64,000 nucleotides of DNA, taken from Aequorivita sp. (GTDB taxonomy: Bacteria; Bacteroidota; Bacteroidia; Flavobacteriales; Flavobacteriaceae). Numbering within the stretch: position 1 is the first letter of the stretch; each line of letters opens with the position of its first letter. Location of the stretch: contig JAGXGE010000011.1 of assembly GCA_024637015.1 (NCBI GenBank), forward strand, positions 1 to 64,000, in the 5' to 3' direction. Under the pieces are notes generated by a model. That model saw only the letters and a list, made by a program, of their open reading frames with translations, searched no databases and was not told the origin of the DNA. The position numbers were made by a program, and so were the translations under genes. Shown here in pieces: positions 61,741-64,000 of this stretch.

Positions 61741-63003
61741 TTAATTAAAACCCCCATTGATTATTCTGTAATTTGCCTTTGCTAGTGCCAGTTGAACGTC
61801 GTGCAACTGTTGGTCAATTCTTGCCTCGTAAAGATTATTCAGTTCTGTAATATATTCCGAAGAAGTGATGGCGCCATTTTGTAATTGTGAAGTCGTGGAC
61901 CGTAAAACTTTTTCGCGCAGTCCAATGATTTCTATATCTTTTAGTAACATTTCTTCATATTTATTAATGTCATTTTTGGCTTCTTTTTGTTGCATTTCGT
62001 TGTTTAACAAAAAAGTTTCTTTTTCGGTGGAAACGATATCTTTTGAAATATCCACGGATTGCTTTTTCTCTTTTGTTTTTCCCCAATCGAAAATATTCCA
62101 GTTCAGTTTCAAACCAAACATGTAGAAATCCTGAAACGAATTGTCCAGCATATTCAATCCAGGATTACCGTAACCTACCTGCGCAAAGCCCATTATTTTT
62201 GGATAATTGCCTTTTGAAATCACTTCTTTTGAAGTTTCAAGTTGAGTTTGTTGCAATTCAAAAAACTTCAGTTCAGGACGTTGCGAAACGGTTTCAGAGG
62301 AAACCAAAATTTCGGGGTTAAGCAAGGTTGTTTTGCTATCTATATTGAGTGAAAGCAATAACGATAGATTGTCAAGTGCTTTTTTTCGGTCAAAATTAGT
62401 TTGTGAAAGCTGTTGTTCCAGTTTTAGTATTTCTGCTTTAAGCACCTGTTCGGAAGCGGGGAGGACTGCTCCATATTTTACTCCGGATTTTACTTCTTTT
62501 AAGCGTGCACCGAGCTCTTCCAGTTTTGAAAGGAGCAATTTTTGCTGTTCCTGAAAAAGCAAAATGCTAAAGTAGTTTTGGTTGATGCGGCTTTTTAAAG
62601 TGTAAAGAGATACCTCGATTTGTTGTTGCTGTGTTTCAAGTTCGGCGGTTTTCATTTTTTTGTTTGCCGCAATGTTTCCGCCATTATAAATTAATTGGTT
62701 TGCGTCCAGCGTAGCGCGATATTGGTCTTTGTTGGGTAGTTCAATGTTTGAATTTGGAATTTGTAAAGGAAATTCAATAACGTCTGATTGATAGGTAGCT
62801 TGGGCATTCAAATCCAATTTAGGAAGCCTTTCTTTTTCCAAAATCTTAATTTCAGAGTTTATTTTTTCTTCAAATAATCCAGTTTGCCGTGCCAAGGGAT
62901 AGTTTTTTTCAGCCCTGGCGTAACATTCTTCCAAAGTCAAGACTTGCTGTGCAGAGACGAATAGTGGGGCAAGGCCAAAGAGTATGAACAATAGTCTTTT
63001 CAT
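61741..63003 (-). CDS. TolC-family outer-membrane channel
   Basis: 420 residues with a signal peptide (cleaved after VSAQ). Two OEP repeats with coiled coils (LEKERLPKLDLNAQATYQSD, ...KSRINQNYFSILLFQEQQKL, LNNEMQQKEAKNDINKYEEM). Outer-membrane channel of the ABC/HlyD exporter. Second gene of the operon, 3 bp after tetR. Confidence 0.92.
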   Translation of the reverse strand: MKRLLFILFGLAPLFVSAQQVLTLEECYARAEKNYPLARQTGLFEEKINSEIKILEKERLPKLDLNAQATYQSDVIEFPLQIPNSNIELPNKDQYRATLDANQLIYNGGNIAANKKMKTAELETQQQQIEVSLYTLKSRINQNYFSILLFQEQQKLLLSKLEELGARLKEVKSGVKYGAVLPASEQVLKAEILKLEQQLSQTNFDRKKALDNLSLLLSLNIDSKTTLLNPEILVSSETVSQRPELKFFELQQTQLETSKEVISKGNYPKIMGFAQVGYGNPGLNMLDNSFQDFYMFGLKLNWNIFDWGKTKEKKQSVDISKDIVSTEKETFLLNNEMQQKEAKNDINKYEEMLLKDIEIIGLREKVLRSTTSQLQNGAITSSEYITELNNLYEARIDQQLHDVQLALAKANYRIINGGFN

Positions 63004-63006
63004 TTT

Positions 63007-63621
63007 TTACTTTTTTATGGAATTGATTATAAACTCTGAAAGAGCATTTTTACGTTTCTCCATTAATTGCTTAAAACCCTTGTCGTCAATTTTTAATAGT
63101 CCTTTTATTAAAGGGGTAGCTACGAAGGGGAAAATATTTAGCGAAATTATATTTATAAAAAGTTGTTCGCCGTCAATAGGTTTTAGGATGCCCTGTTCAA
63201 CTTCCGACTTCACTTGGTTATTAAATTTTTCAAGTGTTGGAAAAGCAGTATTCTGTTGTATTTTTTCAAAAAACTTTGGGTTACGGTTCAATTCCTGAAT
63301 GATGAAATTGGGCAGATAGGGGTGTTTCGATATAAAAGAAATATAATTATGTGTGAAGTTTTTTACCTTTTCCTCGATTGAAGAATCATCATTTAAAATT
63401 TTGTTAAGTTGAGGTGCCAAAAGCGAAAAAGCATTGCTAAATACCGCCTCAAAAAGTAATTGCTTGCTGCGATAGTAATAATGTAACATCGCCTTGTTTA
63501 TGCCTGCTTCATCAGCTATTTCCTGCATTCGCGCACCATCCATTCCTTTCTTTTGGAATACGTTTTTGGCTGCGCTCAATATTTGCCCTTCAGTATCTTG
63601 GTTTTTATTTTTCTTTGCCAT
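63007..63621 (-). CDS. TetR/AcrR-family repressor of the ABC exporter operon
   Basis: 204 residues. N-terminal HTH (ILSAAKNVFQKKGMDGARMQ, EIADEAGINKAMLHYYYRSK) followed by an all-helical ligand domain (~60-204). It heads the operon, with a 3-bp gap to the TolC gene. An inverted repeat overlaps its predicted transcription start, so it probably represses its own operon. The E. coli counterpart is YbiH/CecR. Confidence 0.9.
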   Translation of the reverse strand: MAKKNKNQDTEGQILSAAKNVFQKKGMDGARMQEIADEAGINKAMLHYYYRSKQLLFEAVFSNAFSLLAPQLNKILNDDSSIEEKVKNFTHNYISFISKHPYLPNFIIQELNRNPKFFEKIQQNTAFPTLEKFNNQVKSEVEQGILKPIDGEQLFINIISLNIFPFVATPLIKGLLKIDDKGFKQLMEKRKNALSEFIINSIKK

Positions 63622-63637
63622 CTTTCAACTTTATGGT

Positions 63638-63661
63638 TTAACCATTTGGTTAACAAAGATA
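63638..63661 (-). promoter_or_regulatory. predicted TetR operator and -7 element
   Basis: TTAACC-ATTT-GGTTAA (63638-63653), a perfect 16-bp dyad. Directly upstream on the minus strand a perfect -7 TATCTTTG is at 63661-63654, which places the start within the dyad. Bound repressor would block initiation. Confidence 0.7.
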
Positions 63662-63720
63662 AATAATTTTTATGTGCATAAAAATTATTTAGGACAATAC
63701 TGAAAATTATCTGTAAATGA

Positions 63721-63764
63721 TTGATAATTATCATTTTTGAAAACAGTAACTTACTTTAAGTTTA
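63721..63764 (+). promoter_or_regulatory. FNR-like box and -7 element before the last lipoprotein gene
   Basis: TTGAT-AATT-ATCAT (63721-63734), identical to the P-type ATPase box; centre 29.5 bp before TAAGTTTA (63757-63764). The next start codon is at 63877, so a ~110-nt leader is implied. Confidence 0.6.
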
Positions 63765-63876
63765 TACCATCTTTTGTGATTACTTCAAAATTTTAAAAAG
63801 TAGAAATGTATATTTACATATGCATTCGAAAAAGAAAATTAATAAGGCTGAATAATTAATTATTAAAAGGAATACT

Positions 63877-64000
63877 ATGCAAAGGTTATTTGCCATGGCG
63901 GTTTTTGTAATGTTTCTATCCAGTTGCTCCACCAGTCGATTGGTAGATGAATACGTAAATGCCGAAACCCCAAATTTTCAAACAAATAAAATTTTGGTAG
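63877..64000 (+). CDS. lipoprotein, N-terminal part (cut by window edge)
   Basis: Partial frame of 41 codons, open at the right edge. MQRLFAMAVFVMFLSSCSTS has a lipobox L-S-S-C15. AAAAGGA lies 7 bp before the ATG, a rare clear ribosome-binding-like site in this genome. The mature start LVDEYVNAETPNFQTNKILV is not recognised. It follows the FNR-like box at 63721. Confidence 0.7.
   Translation, partial: MQRLFAMAVFVMFLSSCSTSRLVDEYVNAETPNFQTNKILV

Overview
The window is a 64 kb chromosomal segment of an AT-rich member of the Bacteroidota, most probably a marine or soil Flavobacteriaceae. The evidence is a T9SS-type C-terminal sorting domain, many short-n-region lipoproteins, the parA-parB-DUF5683-dapB-lepB order with an unusually long LepB, DUF-type flavobacterial families, TAnnTTTG promoter elements and almost no Shine-Dalgarno sequences. 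No rRNA, tRNA, CRISPR array, prophage or insertion sequence was recognised.

Layout. 0-6 kb: end of a T9SS-secreted protein, a lipoprotein 2H phosphoesterase, an SDR, and a three-gene minus-strand operon (QEGLA/DUF1704 metallopeptidase, glutathione-synthetase-like ATP-grasp, aspartoacylase-like hydrolase). 6-17 kb: housekeeping genes (dienoyl-CoA-reductase-like SDR, ParA/ParB, DUF5683, DapB, LepB, PQQ sugar dehydrogenase, three-subunit acyl-CoA carboxylase). 17-27 kb: P-type ATPase, outer-membrane proteins, L,D-transpeptidase, exonuclease III, MlaE/F/D lipid-transport operon. 27-42 kb: Crp/Fnr regulator, a broken peroxiredoxin, cytochrome c-DUF3365 lipoprotein, persulfide dioxygenase-rhodanese protein, Upp, NfeD/slipin pair, DUF302 protein, TolC-MFP-RND efflux set with a PII-like protein. 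42-55 kb: a stress island containing a frameshifted ribosome hibernation factor, five universal stress proteins, a nucleoside salvage/thioredoxin run, a PAS histidine kinase with a receiver-Crp fusion, an ATP-cone/nuclease fusion and a beta-CASP ribonuclease. 55-64 kb: a minus-strand TetR-TolC-HlyD-OsmC-ABC-ABC-permease-permease-LOG operon of YbhGFSR type, and the start of another lipoprotein.

Main finding. Eleven Crp/Fnr-type palindromes lie upstream of transcription units across the window. In ten of them the dyad centre is exactly 29.5 bp from the first base of a TAnnTTTG-like -7 element, which places the dyad near -41 as in class II FNR activation. Eight have half-sites of FNR type (NTGAY-N4-RTCAN) and three are GTAAY-N4-GTTAC. 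They precede the P-type ATPase, L,D-transpeptidase, mlaEFD, the broken peroxiredoxin/cytochrome, the DUF302 gene, the efflux operon, the HPF-Usp pair, the kinase/regulator pair, two Usp units and the last lipoprotein. Two candidate Crp-family regulators are encoded here (27193-27825 and 47905-48954). I infer a redox, oxygen or nitrosative-stress dormancy regulon that joins envelope remodelling, efflux, ribosome hibernation, Usps and RNA turnover.

Several degenerate loci not visible as simple ORFs were found by reading: the peroxiredoxin remnant, the one-base HPF frameshift and a small membrane protein without a normal start codon.
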